From contig NZ_AP022842.1 in assembly GCF_011398925.1 (NCBI RefSeq), positions 3,212,001 through 3,276,000 on the forward strand: DNA of 64,000 nt, in the 5' to 3' direction. The DNA comes from Bacillus sp. KH172YL63 (GTDB lineage Bacteria; Bacillota; Bacilli; Bacillales; Bacillaceae_B). Made by a program: the position numbers and the translations under genes. Below, in pieces: positions 7,831 to 16,785 of the stretch. The notes beneath the pieces were generated by a model that had not been told where the DNA came from, made no database searches, and saw only the letters and a program-made list of their open reading frames with translations. The stretch's first letter is position 1; every line of letters starts with the position of its first letter.

Positions 7831-8000
7831 TATAAGAGCGGGTCTGGTGCCGCTTACCGGATTTATGAGCGGGTCTGGTGATATATGAGCCGGTTTCACG
7901 ATTTATGAGCTGGATTCGAGATTTATGAGCCCGTATCAGAAATTATGAGCCGGATTTTTAAAATATGAGCCGCTGCCCCCAATATATGATCTTCTTGTCG
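7831..8000. repeat. Array of 20-nt direct repeats with conserved TATGAGC core
   Basis: From 7861 to 8000 seven consecutive units begin exactly every 20 bases with A(T/A)(T/A)TATGAGC and continue with about ten variable bases, often CGG-rich. A degenerate first unit (TATAAGAGCGGG) begins near 7831 and the last unit reads ATATATGATC. It lies between the ytpI terminator and the 3' end of ytoI. There is no open frame with a ribosome site. The conserved half and variable half alternate with no spacer, unlike CRISPR. Confidence 0.8.
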
Positions 8001-8023
8001 AATTCAAGCGGCCCCAATCCAGC

Positions 8024-9343
8024 TTAATGCCTGTCGATCAACTGGCAAATCATCAGGGATTTCCCCATCAGGACGCCTTCGCTGTAAACCTCTACGTCCA
8101 CTTTACCAAATTTCCGGCCGACGTCGAGCACTTTCGGGTGAATTTCGAGCATGCTTTCCATCTGGACGGGCTTGATGAAGTAGATGGTCATGTTTTCGAT
8201 GACGAGGTCACCTTTTTTGTACGGCTTGAGGGCCCGGTTGGCGGCTTCGGTCATGAGTGTGGTGAAGACGCCGTATGAGATCGTCCCGATGCCGGTTGTC
8301 ATCTGCGGCGTGACGGCGAAAAGGTAGACTTCTTTGTCGCCCTTTTTCTCGGCTGACACTTCGACGCCGTTACTGATGAGGTCATCGATCGTCTCGCCGA
8401 CCTGTGGCTGGCGCTGGATCATTTGCAGCGCCTTCAGGACGTCCTGGCGGCTGATAATCCCCTGCAGACGGTGCTGCTCATTGACGACCGGGAGCAGCTC
8501 TATCCCTTCCCAGATCATGATATGGGCGGCTGATGCGACGCTCGTATTCGGGCTGACCGTGATCGGCTGCTTCGTCATGACCTTGTCGATGCCGATTCCC
8601 TTGTCCTGCCCCATGATATCCTTCGACGTCACCATGCCGAGCACCTTCAGATTATGATCGACAACCGGGAAACGGCTGTGGAACGTGTACTGATTCTTTT
8701 CGTACCATTCCTCAAGGGTGTCATTGATATGAAGATAAGCCGTATCATCGGCTTTCGTTAAAATGTCTTCCACCAATACAATCTCTTTCTTGATCAGCTG
8801 ATCATAAATCGCACGGTTGATCATCGTCGCAACGGTGAACGTATCGTAAGAAGTCGAAATGATCGGAAGCTCCAGCTCGTCTGCAAGCTTCTTCACGTGA
8901 TCATCGGCATCGAATCCACCGGTGATCAGGACCGCTGCCCCCGCCCGCAGTGCATGCTCCTGGGCCTGGGTCCGGTTCCCGATGATCAGCAGGTTCCCTG
9001 CTTCCGTATACCTCATCATCGCTTCAAGCTTCATGGCCCCAATGACAAACTTATTGAGCATCTTATGTAAGCCCGACCGGCCTCCCAATACTTGTCCGTC
9101 GACGATATTGACGACCTCGGCGTAAGTGAGCTTCTCGATGTTCTCTTTCTTCTTCTGTTCGATCCGGATCGTCCCGACGCGCTCGATCGTGCTGACGTAC
9201 CCTTTCGTTTCGGCGTCCTTGATCGCTCTGTACGCGGTCCCTTCACTCACGGTCAACGCCTTCGCAATTTGACGGACGGAGATCTTCTCACCGACAGGTA
9301 ACGTATCTATGTACTCCAGTATTTGTTCATGTTTAGTAGCCAA
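8024..9343 (-). CDS. ytoI: YtoI: HTH-DRTGG-CBS-hotdog regulatory protein
   Basis: 439 residues from TTG 9343 (product MATKHEQIL), eight bases after AAGAAGG; a GTG three codons upstream sits too close to that site. Order of domains: winged helix (about 1-65, ISVRQIAKALTVSEGTAYRAI), DRTGG domain (about 70-185), two CBS motifs (about 190-310, nucleotide-sensing), and a hotdog thioesterase-like domain (about 330-435). This is the architecture of Bacillus YtoI, thought to be a ligand-sensing regulator; its ligand is unknown. Location next to ytpI and nrnA supports the name. Confidence 0.92.
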   Translation of the reverse strand: MATKHEQILEYIDTLPVGEKISVRQIAKALTVSEGTAYRAIKDAETKGYVSTIERVGTIRIEQKKKENIEKLTYAEVVNIVDGQVLGGRSGLHKMLNKFVIGAMKLEAMMRYTEAGNLLIIGNRTQAQEHALRAGAAVLITGGFDADDHVKKLADELELPIISTSYDTFTVATMINRAIYDQLIKKEIVLVEDILTKADDTAYLHINDTLEEWYEKNQYTFHSRFPVVDHNLKVLGMVTSKDIMGQDKGIGIDKVMTKQPITVSPNTSVASAAHIMIWEGIELLPVVNEQHRLQGIISRQDVLKALQMIQRQPQVGETIDDLISNGVEVSAEKKGDKEVYLFAVTPQMTTGIGTISYGVFTTLMTEAANRALKPYKKGDLVIENMTIYFIKPVQMESMLEIHPKVLDVGRKFGKVDVEVYSEGVLMGKSLMICQLIDRH

Positions 9344-9419
9344 GCTTTTCACCCTTCTTTGTAACGTCCTACTTTATAAGTTCATTATAATGGGAAAAGG
9401 CTGGTGATTCAATTTAATC

Positions 9420-9443
9420 GGGGCTTTCAGTGATGAAAGCCCC
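9420..9443. repeat. Perfect 10-bp inverted repeat upstream of ytoI
   Basis: GGGGCTTTCA-GTGA-TGAAAGCCCC, a GNRA-type tetraloop hairpin on the plus strand. No T-run follows. It could be a weak terminator or a structure in a divergent leader. Confidence 0.5.
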
Positions 9444-9487
9444 GGGGGTTGAGTGCATATTGCTGCTTTTTGAGAAGCGACTGCTGG

Positions 9488-9608
9488 TTGATTTTCGCTG
9501 CAGGGGCTCGCTTTCCGCGGGGTGGGCGGTGAGCCTCCTCAGCTGCGCTTCCGGGGTCTCACCTGTCCCACTATCCCGCAGGAGTCGAGCCCCTTCCGCT
9601 TCAATCAA
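9488..9608. repeat. ~120-bp palindromic repeat, copy 1 (full length)
   Basis: Begins TTGATTTTCGCTGCAGGGG and ends CCCCTTCCGCTTCAATCAA, so the outer ends are near-inverted. The core has GGTGAGCCTCCTC and GGGGTCTCACCTGTCC. Other copies are at 10662, 13687 and (inverted) 33968. Non-coding. Together with 9353-9487 and 9609-9796 it fills the gap between ytoI and the SDR gene. Confidence 0.85.
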
Positions 9609-9796
9609 CATTGGCGGTTCGTTCCTTAAAAATCTTGCAGAAAGTTTGGTCGTTTCTATCAAAAGGTACAACTCACCATTTTCTGACATGAAGGTGGCCC
9701 TTTTTTCGCAATCGACGCCTCATTCTTGATACACTATTAAAAAGATCCTTTTTAAGGAAGATGTGGATCAATTTTTTGGGAGAAGGAGAGATACAT

Positions 9797-10558
9797 ATGA
9801 CGAAGCATTTATTTGATTTAGCGGGAAAGGTAGCCGCCATCAGCGGGGGAACCCGTGGCATCGGACGGTCGATGGCATTGGCTCTGGCAGAAGCAGGAGC
9901 GGATATTGCCTTGCTACAACGGAATGTGGAACATACTGAAGTGAAGGATGAGATTGAACAACTCTGCAGAAAGTGCTCCATTATCCAATGCGACCTTGAA
10001 AAAGAAGAAGAAGTGAAATCGGCCATCCCCAGTGTGGTTTCGACGTTTGGGAAGGTTGATATTTTAGTAAACAATGCAGGGATTCAACGCCGGTCGCCTT
10101 CCGTTGACTTTCCTGAATCGGATTGGGATGATGTGTTGAACATTAATTTAAAAGTGGTCTGGTTGTTGTGTCAGGAAGCTGGCCGTCATATGGTGGCAAG
10201 AGGCGGAGGCAAAATCATCAACACCGCTTCCCTCCTTTCTTTCCAAGGAGGAGTGACCGTCCCCGCTTATGCAGCAGCAAAAGGCGGGGTGGCACAGCTC
10301 ACGAAAGCGCTCTCCAATGAATGGGCAAAAGAAGGCGTTAATGTGAATGCGATCGTCCCAGGGTATATTGCTACAGACATGAATACCGCCCTCATGGATG
10401 ACCCAATCAGAAATAAACAAATTCTTGATAGAATTCCAGCGGGGCGCTGGGGAGAACCGGATGACTTCAAGGGGACCGTCGTCTATTTAGCTTCAGGCGC
10501 TTCCAATTATGTTCATGGTCATTTATTAGCTGTTGATGGGGGATGGCTCGGAAGATAG
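9797..10558 (+). CDS. Short-chain dehydrogenase/reductase, KduD-like
   Basis: 253 residues. ATG 9797 is preceded by AAGGAGAGATACAT. NAD(P)-binding GGTRGIG at 17-23, NNAG near 87, catalytic Ser in NTASLLS and YAAAK (Tyr/Lys), with C-terminal VDGGWLGR. The overall pattern is closest to 2-deoxy-D-gluconate 3-dehydrogenase (KduD) and related gluconate-type SDRs; the substrate is inferred. It stands alone between two copies of the palindromic repeat and 42 kb from the sugar-acid operon. Confidence 0.85.
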   Translation: MTKHLFDLAGKVAAISGGTRGIGRSMALALAEAGADIALLQRNVEHTEVKDEIEQLCRKCSIIQCDLEKEEEVKSAIPSVVSTFGKVDILVNNAGIQRRSPSVDFPESDWDDVLNINLKVVWLLCQEAGRHMVARGGGKIINTASLLSFQGGVTVPAYAAAKGGVAQLTKALSNEWAKEGVNVNAIVPGYIATDMNTALMDDPIRNKQILDRIPAGRWGEPDDFKGTVVYLASGASNYVHGHLLAVDGGWLGR

Positions 10559-10566
10559 AATGAAAC

Positions 10567-10614
10567 AAATCCGATAGAAAGGTCACTGAATAAGTGAGCT
10601 TTCTATCGGATTCT
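10567..10614 (+). terminator. SDR terminator
   Basis: AATCCGATAGAAAG and CTTTCTATCGGATT pair around an inner hairpin; TCTTTT follows. Confidence 0.75.
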
Positions 10615-10661
10615 TTTGTGAATGGGAGATGATATCCCCACTTTAAATTAGAGACTGCTGG

Positions 10662-10726
10662 TTGATTTTCGCTGCAGGGGCTCGCTTTCCGCGGGGCGTG
10701 AGTCGAGCCCCTTCCGCTTCAATCAA
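10662..10726. repeat. Palindromic repeat, copy 2 (65-bp internally deleted form)
   Basis: It has the same ends as copy 1, but the middle about 55 bases are missing: GCTTTCCGCGGGG is joined straight to GAGTCGAGCCCC. Both halves then form one continuous imperfect hairpin. Confidence 0.85.
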
Positions 10727-10775
10727 CAATGGGTTGGGATCCTATCACAAATGAAATCCCACTTCCATAAGTCGT

Positions 10776-11018
10776 TCATCCAAACGACCTTGATTTCACT
10801 TTCCGCACGTGTTTCGATTTCAGCTTTTTGCCTTTGCCTGTTCCCTTCGGTGTGTACAGGAGGGCTGCAAGGTTGCCGGCTATGACGCATGTAGCGAGGA
10901 TGAGCCAGCTGATGGCGAAGGTGCCTTCTGGGCCAGGTGCAAAGATGGACATGCGGGGAGCTCCGTAGTAAATGAGGGCTCCGGTTATGAGTAAGCATAG
11001 AATGTATCGTTGTTTCAA
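10776..11018 (-). CDS. Small two-helix membrane protein
   Basis: 80 residues, TTG start at 11018 with GAGGAGGAAG five bases upstream. Two membrane segments (YILCLLITGALIYYGA and TFAISWLILATCVIAGNLAALL) are followed by a very basic tail (KGKKLKSKHVRKVKSRSFG), so the C-terminus should be cytoplasmic. Unknown function. The short membrane protein with a Lys-rich tail is typical of small Bacillus envelope proteins. Confidence 0.65.
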   Translation of the reverse strand: MKQRYILCLLITGALIYYGAPRMSIFAPGPEGTFAISWLILATCVIAGNLAALLYTPKGTGKGKKLKSKHVRKVKSRSFG

Positions 11019-11049
11019 GCGTTCTTCCTCCTCTCTGGGCTTGTATCAT

Positions 11050-11342
11050 GTATATGCGGGTGGTGGGAGGATGTTGTGTAAAGGTGAGAAAAAGGTGGGG
11101 GAATTGGAGTTGGGTCGGTCGTTTTTTTGGAGAATCATGTATAGGGCATGTGAAAAGCTTACTTAATAGCTCATTAAATTAAAGTGGTTTGTTGATCAAG
11201 GATTCATTACATTATGTGGTAAAATTAGCGTTAGAATGATAATTGTTTAGATGTTCAATTAGCAGGTCAGCTAAATTGAAAAAGGAACTATTGGTTTGTA
11301 TTCTTCAGGATTATTGAGACACTTTTGTAGAGAGGAATTTTT
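11050..11342. other. Intergenic stretch, no gene seen
   Basis: G-rich then AT-rich sequence with no frame having a ribosome site. It probably includes promoters for the divergent genes on either side. Confidence 0.4.
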
Positions 11343-12017
11343 ATGAATAGAAAACCTTATGGAGAACAGTGGAATGGAGAAAAAGGTTACAGAGTTATTG
11401 AGGGTAACGATAATTATAATCACTTTTTTGGTACTCTTGAATGTGAAGTTCCGATTTGTAAGTTATGTAGAAAAGAAATGCACCTAATCTTTACTTTTGA
11501 CTTAAACGATGAGAGACTCTCCGATTTAAAAACTAAAGATATCGACATATTACCTCTAGCTTCGTGCTTAAACTGTTCGATGGTGTGGCAGCCACAGTAT
11601 TTTAAAATATGTAATAGGGGGAAGACTTTAAAAATCATTAAGCAGGAAAATCTTGAGGAATGGATTTCAGATGATGAAGACAAGCTACCTGTCCCACTTC
11701 CCAAAACCAATATTAAACTTCTTTCTATGAAGTTAGAAGATATTCCTACTACTGAAGACAATTATAATCTTGCTTTTGACTCTTTTGGTTCAGAGTATCT
11801 ATGCAGGATTTTAGGTGCTCCGTTATACGATGATTTCCCTGAAGACTCTTCTTGTCCCTTTTGTAAGAGTAAAATGAAATACATCGCTACAATAACCCAG
11901 GACTACGGAGAACAAGAACTCATCTCTGTGGTGGATTTTCAGTTAGGAGAGTTTAATATCCTCTACTATTTATGTAAGAGTTGCCTTATTTTAAAAACTG
12001 AAGCGCAAGTATCATAA
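11343..12017 (+). CDS. Hypothetical protein with two paired zinc-ribbon-like CxxC sets
   Basis: 224 residues. ATG follows GAGAGGAATTTTT. Four CxxC pairs are visible: CKLC near residue 39, CLNC near 75, CPFC near 171 and CKSC near 213, suggesting two metal-binding modules, one in each half. The linker is acidic (ISDDEDKLPVPLP). No catalytic motif is recognised. AT-rich relative to the ytoI/ald genes. It precedes the DUF5694-like gene by 62 bases on the same strand and may be co-transcribed. Confidence 0.7.
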   Translation: MNRKPYGEQWNGEKGYRVIEGNDNYNHFFGTLECEVPICKLCRKEMHLIFTFDLNDERLSDLKTKDIDILPLASCLNCSMVWQPQYFKICNRGKTLKIIKQENLEEWISDDEDKLPVPLPKTNIKLLSMKLEDIPTTEDNYNLAFDSFGSEYLCRILGAPLYDDFPEDSSCPFCKSKMKYIATITQDYGEQELISVVDFQLGEFNILYYLCKSCLILKTEAQVS

Positions 12018-12079
12018 CCCTCTTTATTCAAGTAAAGAACAGGTTTATGGAACAAACAAAGTAACAGGGGGAGAGATAG

Positions 12080-12763
12080 TTGAAAAAAGAAATAATACTT
12101 GTAGGAACTTATCATTTTGTACAGGACGAGGAACTAATAGAAAAAAAAGAAAAGGAAGTAATAGAGTTAGTTGATTATTTAGCTCATTACAAGCCAACCA
12201 AAGTCGCTGTGGAATGGGAAAAGTCAAAAGATAAAGAACTAAATATAGAGTACAAAAAATCAAAGGGAGATTATTCAATCGATGAAATTCAACAAATTGG
12301 ATTTAGGTTAGCCCAAAAGTTAAATCACGAAAAAGTATATGCAGTGAATTGGTCAGGGGGCATAACTGAAGAAGATATGACGGAACTTAATGGCTCAATT
12401 CAAAGTTCATATCCTGAATTACTAAATACAATGAAGGTTATTAGTGAAAATGCTCCTAATATTAGTCTTAACACGCCATTGGTTGACTCCTTTAGAAAAT
12501 TAAATGACAAGGAAGCTACTAAAGAACTGGAGGAAATGTACTTATCTTTTGTTACTGTAACTGATAACAAAGAAAAAATGATTGGTTTTGATTTTTTAAA
12601 TAAATGGTTGGAAAGAGAATTGATGATTTTTAAAACTGTTATTGATACGAGTAATTCTAATGATAGCATTCTGCTCATAATTGGAAGTGACCATCTTTGG
12701 ATGCTAAGAAAATTATTTGAAGGAAATGGGTGGAAGGTAATCAATCCTTTTGCAAGTAAATAA
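12080..12763 (+). CDS. DUF5694-like (TraB/ChaN-fold) protein
   Basis: 227 residues, TTG start with GGGGGAG upstream. N-terminal ILVGTYHF resembles the GTxH motif of the TraB/Tiki/ChaN superfamily; a central KVAVEWEKSK supplies the Glu, and the C-terminal LLIIGSDHLWMLRKLF supplies the second His-containing motif. Members are putative metal-dependent proteases or haem/iron-binding proteins; the activity of this branch is unknown. A distant relative with the same motif order occurs at 62994-63629. Confidence 0.7.
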   Translation: MKKEIILVGTYHFVQDEELIEKKEKEVIELVDYLAHYKPTKVAVEWEKSKDKELNIEYKKSKGDYSIDEIQQIGFRLAQKLNHEKVYAVNWSGGITEEDMTELNGSIQSSYPELLNTMKVISENAPNISLNTPLVDSFRKLNDKEATKELEEMYLSFVTVTDNKEKMIGFDFLNKWLERELMIFKTVIDTSNSNDSILLIIGSDHLWMLRKLFEGNGWKVINPFASK

Positions 12764-12815
12764 CTTTTTTTCATATTCAACAAACGGAGGCTTTAAAAGA
12801 ATAACAACATAAACA

Positions 12816-12846
12816 AAAAGCTCGGGATTATATCCCAAGCTTTTTG
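12816..12846. terminator. Terminator, convergent
   Basis: AAAAAGCTCGGGA-TTATA-TCCCAAGCTTTTTG, one mismatch, usable in both directions between the DUF5694-like gene and ytkL. Confidence 0.7.
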
Positions 12847-12912
12847 TCATGTTAACAGGTAATAGAAAACGCACACTATCTCAACGATTCAATCTACAAC
12901 ATCATCAAGCTA

Positions 12913-13593
12913 TTAATATTCAATCACATCCCCAGCCTTCATAACCTCTCCTTCAGAATCCTCAAGCATCTCAACAAACTTATGCGGATCCTGCTTGATC
13001 GGCGGGAATGTATCATAGTGAATCGGCACGACTTTCTTCGCTTTTAAGAAGCTTGCTGCGGTTGCCGCATCCTCAGGTCCCATCGTGAAGTTATCTCCGA
13101 TTGGCAGGAAGGCGAGGTCGATTGGATGACGTTCCCCGATCAGCTTCATGTCGGAGAATAATCCCGTATCCCCTGCATGGAAGATCGTCTTCCCTTCGAT
13201 CATTAACAGGATTCCGGCCGGCATACCCATGTAGATGATTTCGTTGCCGTCTGTAATGAGGCCCGATCCGTGGAATGCCTGGGTGAACTTGACTTTACCG
13301 AAGTCGAATTCATAGGCACCGCCGATGTGCATCGGGTGAGTATTGACGAGCTGCCAGCTTAGGTAGGTGGCGAGTTCGTGATTGGCGATGACGAGTGAGT
13401 CGTTTTTCTTGGCGAGTTCGATTGTGTCGCCGACGTGGTCGTTATGTCCGTGGGTGAGGATGATGACGTCGGGTTTTTCTTCTTCTACTTTAAGATCTGT
13501 CAGTTCGTTCCCGTTGATGAATGGGTCGATCAGGATTGTTTTTCCGTTCGTTTCAATTTTGACTACTGAATGGCCATGGTAAGAAATCTTCAT
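12913..13593 (-). CDS. ytkL: Metal-dependent hydrolase, UPF0173 family (YtkL)
   Basis: 226 residues, ATG preceded by GGAGGAGATACAAA. Metallo-beta-lactamase fold: THGHNDH at 47-53, then [11 protein letters not shown] and C-terminal [10 protein letters not shown] supply the other metal ligands. Substrate unknown. Adjacency to ald matches the Bacillus neighbourhood. Confidence 0.93.
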   Translation of the reverse strand: MKISYHGHSVVKIETNGKTILIDPFINGNELTDLKVEEEKPDVIILTHGHNDHVGDTIELAKKNDSLVIANHELATYLSWQLVNTHPMHIGGAYEFDFGKVKFTQAFHGSGLITDGNEIIYMGMPAGILLMIEGKTIFHAGDTGLFSDMKLIGERHPIDLAFLPIGDNFTMGPEDAATAASFLKAKKVVPIHYDTFPPIKQDPHKFVEMLEDSEGEVMKAGDVIEY

Positions 13594-13686
13594 TTTGTAT
13601 CTCCTCCAAATAAACTTATCTTAGGGTTCTCTACTTTTATGGTATACCCGATTTTCATAAATTTAAGCGAGTTGGGTGACTGCTGG

Positions 13687-13811
13687 TTGATTTTCGCTGC
13701 AGGGGCTCGCTTTCCGCGGGGCTGGCGGTGAGCCTCCTCGGGCTGCGCCCTGTGGGGTCTCACCAGCACAGCTTTTTTCCGTCGGAGTCGAGCCCCTTCC
13801 GCTACAATCAA
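13687..13811. repeat. Palindromic repeat, copy 3 (full length)
   Basis: TTGATTTTCGCTGCAGGGG to CGCTACAATCAA, same orientation as copies 1 and 2. It sits between ytkL and ald. Confidence 0.85.
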
Positions 13812-13909
13812 CTAAAGGCGTATCCTTCCGTACTTCAGGATCACGACGCTTTTTGTGCAATACAAAAATCAACCAATCCCATCCTATTTCAATGCCTTTT
13901 AAACAAACA

Positions 13910-13944
13910 AAAAGCCAACTGAACATTCCCATCCAGTCGGCTTC
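13910..13944 (-). terminator. ald terminator
   Basis: On the minus strand AAGCCGACTG, a 12-base loop, CAGTTGGCTT and TTTG, directly after the ald stop codon. Confidence 0.8.
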
Positions 13945-13953
13945 TTGTTGTTG

Positions 13954-15072
13954 TTATTGTTGCTCTAATTGAGTTCTTGTGTCTGAGTAGTCTACAGCGT
14001 GAGCTTCGGCTACTGCTTGGTATGTTACGTATCCGTTCAGTGTGTTGATACCTTTTAATAGTGCTTCGTTGTCCAGGCATGCTTTTTTGTAGCCTTTGTT
14101 TGCGATTTGCACTGCATAAGGTACTGTCACGTTTGTGAGTGCAATGGTGGACGTACGTGGTACGGCACCAGGCATGTTGGCAACGGCGTAGTGTACGACG
14201 CCGTGCTTGACGTATGTTGGGTCGTCATGTGTTGTGATGCGGTCTGTTGTTTCGAAGATTCCACCTTGGTCGATGGCGATATCGACAACAACTGAACCAG
14301 GTGTCATCGCTTTGATCATGTCTTCTGTTACTAATTTAGGTGCTTTCGCTCCTGGAATCAGTACAGCTCCGATGACTAGGTCTGCTTCTTTGACAGCTTG
14401 TTCGATATTTAGCGGGTTGGACATAAGCGTTGTTACGTCGCTGCCGAAGATATCATCAAGCTGACGAAGGCGATCCGGGTTAAGGTCAAGGATCGTTACG
14501 TTGGCACCAAGTCCGACAGCCATTTTCGCGGCATTCGTACCGGCAACTCCTCCACCGATGATCGTTACTTTACTGCGGCGAACACCAGGGACACCTGAAA
14601 GCAGGACACCTTTACCACCGTGGATCTTCTCTAGGAACTGGGCACCGATTTGAGTCGCCATACGTCCGGCTACTTCACTCATCGGCGTCAGCAATGGAAG
14701 GGCACGATTCAGTTCAACCGTTTCGTACGCGATTCCGATCACTTTGTTGTCGATCAACGCTTTCGTTAATTCAGGCTCTGGAGCAAGATGTAAATATGTA
14801 AATAAGATAAGCCCCTCGCGGAAATAAGAGTACTCACTTGGAAGTGGCTCTTTTACCTTCATGACCATGTCCATGGACCATGCTTCCGCTGCAGAATCGA
14901 CGATGTGTCCGCCTGCTGCTTTGTAATCTTCGTCTGTGAAACCTGAACCCATTCCTGCTCCTGCCTCAATGTAAACCTCATGTCCGAATTGAACAAGATT
15001 CACAACACCAGCCGGGGTCATAGCCACACGATTTTCGTTGTTTTTAATTTCCGTTGGTACACCAATACGCAT
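13954..15072 (-). CDS. ald: Alanine dehydrogenase
   Basis: 372 residues, usual length. ATG 15072 is preceded by TTAGGAGG; the upstream extension has no site. It catalyses NAD-dependent reversible deamination of L-alanine to pyruvate and ammonia. N-terminal [20 protein letters not shown] carries the conserved Arg15; KVKEP and [10 protein letters not shown] carry the catalytic Lys and His; [20 protein letters not shown] is the NAD fold; and IAIDQGG supplies the C-terminal Asp. It is used for alanine catabolism, including during sporulation and anaerobic growth. Confidence 0.96.
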   Translation of the reverse strand: MRIGVPTEIKNNENRVAMTPAGVVNLVQFGHEVYIEAGAGMGSGFTDEDYKAAGGHIVDSAAEAWSMDMVMKVKEPLPSEYSYFREGLILFTYLHLAPEPELTKALIDNKVIGIAYETVELNRALPLLTPMSEVAGRMATQIGAQFLEKIHGGKGVLLSGVPGVRRSKVTIIGGGVAGTNAAKMAVGLGANVTILDLNPDRLRQLDDIFGSDVTTLMSNPLNIEQAVKEADLVIGAVLIPGAKAPKLVTEDMIKAMTPGSVVVDIAIDQGGIFETTDRITTHDDPTYVKHGVVHYAVANMPGAVPRTSTIALTNVTVPYAVQIANKGYKKACLDNEALLKGINTLNGYVTYQAVAEAHAVDYSDTRTQLEQQ

Positions 15073-15314
15073 ACTAAGCCAACCTCCTAATTGCTCTATT
15101 GCTCCTTGGAGCATTTACTTCATAAATATACCATTATTCATATATAATAGCGAAGGGCAAATACTCACCCTGTAAGCACTTACATTCTAACAAATTCATA
15201 AGGAAATATCTCTACTTTTCTACAAAAAATAAAATGATTATTTCTTCGCTTTTTTGCAAAAATTCTATAAAATAGAAACCGTGCATCAAAGTAGGAACAA
15301 AGGAGAATCATCCC

Positions 15315-16616
15315 ATGAAACAGCCAGCCATCGAACGACTCGGATTAGAGAAAGTCCCGTCACAATTAAAGACCACCACCTGGATCGAATACTTCATCAT
15401 CCAGCTCGCCTTCTCCGTCAACGCAGGCAACTTCCTCATCCCGGCACTCGCCGTCCTAGAAGGAGGACTATCCTTCCAGGCAGCCTTCACAGCCACCGTA
15501 CTCGGAGCAAGCATCGCCTTCCTCTTCGTCTCATTCCTCTCACTCCCGGGCTCCCGCTACGGCCTGCCCGCCCAATACGTCCTCAGGACCATCATCGGAA
15601 CCCGGCTCTCGATGCTCATCGCATCCCCCATCCGGTCGCTGACGTCCCTCTACTGGTTCAGTGTGCAGACCATCGGAGGAACCTTCGTCATCATCTCCAT
15701 GGTGGAAAAAGTAACACCGTACACCATACCATTCATACCGGTCGCCATCGGACTCGCCATCATCATGACCCTCCTGGCCCTCATCGGCTTCGAAGCCGTC
15801 AAAAAAGCGACCAAACTATTCATCCCGATCCTCGTGATCGGCCAGGGAATCATTCTGTACCTGTTCCTGACTGAAGGAGCCGGTGCGCTTGCGACGCTAA
15901 ACCAAGGGCAGGAACCCTTCTCGATTGGAACGTTCCTATTCTACTCAAGCCTTGTATTCGTCCAATACATCTCCGGCGTGAGCGCTTCATCTGACATCAC
16001 ACGGTACAGTAAGAGTGACCGCCATGGATTCTGGGGGTTATATGCAGGGAACGTTGTCGGATTCATGATGACCGCGCTCCTTGGAGGATTGAGTGCAAGT
16101 TTGTTCAAGGATCTGAACCCATTCGTGGCAGCGGGGCAATTGACCGACTCCAGCCTGCTTCTGTTGGTGATCACGGCTTGTGCAATGGTGTCGATGATTT
16201 CTATTAATTTGAGTAATGCTTATACAGGGGGATATAGTTTGCTGAATGCATTGCCTTCCCTATCGCGGATTCAGAGTGCCCTGTTGTTTAGTGCTGCCGG
16301 GATTGTTTTAAGTTCGTTTCCGCAGCTGGTTTATAATGCGCAGGCGTATGTTTCTTATTTGGGGATCTTGATTATACCGATATCGGCGATTGTGGTGGCG
16401 GATTATTTGGTTGTTAGGAGGGGGAGGATTTCTGAGGGTGCGCTTGTGGGGCTGGCTTGTGGGGAGTCGAATTTTAATCGAGAGGCTTTGGTTGTTTTGG
16501 TGATTGGGATGGTGGTTTATTTGGGAATTCCTGATTCGGTTTCGCCGGGGTTTAGTTGTTTTATTGTTACTTGTGTTGTTTATGTGTTTAGTAAAACACG
16601 AGGGGGAATGGAATGA
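15315..16616 (+). CDS. NCS1-family permease (cytosine/purine/allantoin type)
   Basis: 433 residues, about 12 membrane helices, ATG preceded by AAAGGAGAATCATCCC. N-terminal RLGLEKVPSQLKTTTW and the helix-1 region (FFIIQLAF...NAGNFLIPA) are typical for NCS1/CodB-like nucleobase transporters; SASSDITRYSK is the conserved loop after helix 6. The substrate (cytosine, purine, hydantoin or thiamine precursor) cannot be read out. Codon use changes strikingly along the gene: the first about 600 bases are C-ending (ATC, CTC, TTC), the last 400 T/G-ending (TTG, GTT, TAT). Confidence 0.85.
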   Translation: MKQPAIERLGLEKVPSQLKTTTWIEYFIIQLAFSVNAGNFLIPALAVLEGGLSFQAAFTATVLGASIAFLFVSFLSLPGSRYGLPAQYVLRTIIGTRLSMLIASPIRSLTSLYWFSVQTIGGTFVIISMVEKVTPYTIPFIPVAIGLAIIMTLLALIGFEAVKKATKLFIPILVIGQGIILYLFLTEGAGALATLNQGQEPFSIGTFLFYSSLVFVQYISGVSASSDITRYSKSDRHGFWGLYAGNVVGFMMTALLGGLSASLFKDLNPFVAAGQLTDSSLLLLVITACAMVSMISINLSNAYTGGYSLLNALPSLSRIQSALLFSAAGIVLSSFPQLVYNAQAYVSYLGILIIPISAIVVADYLVVRRGRISEGALVGLACGESNFNREALVVLVIGMVVYLGIPDSVSPGFSCFIVTCVVYVFSKTRGGME

Positions 16617-16646
16617 CAAGATTCTGTTAAGATATTTGGATAAAAA

Positions 16647-16681
16647 TAGAGAGTGAACCAGTATAGTAGGTTCGCTCTCTA
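16647..16681. terminator. Inverted repeat after the NCS1 permease
   Basis: TAGAGAGTGAACC and GGTTCGCTCTCTA with a 9-base loop. There is no T-run on the plus side, so termination is likely but not certain. Confidence 0.5.
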
Positions 16682-16785
16682 CTAGTAAGAAACGCTTCAA
16701 TTTGTGCAAAGTTTAACTTAGCAACCTCTATAGAAAAAATTAGAATTTAGAAGTCTCTTTATTATAAAAAAAATCGTTCAATTAT

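Noticed and set aside
7861..8000. Regular 20-nt repeats resembling a CRISPR array
   Set aside because: No separate spacers, repeat core only about 10 bases, and no cas genes anywhere in the window.
15254..15874. 206-codon plus-strand frame rich in Arg, His and Pro
   Set aside because: Frame shadow of the C-rich 5' half of the NCS1 permease.
16308..16709. 133-codon minus-strand frame
   Set aside because: Antisense to the permease, Asn/Arg/Pro-rich shadow.
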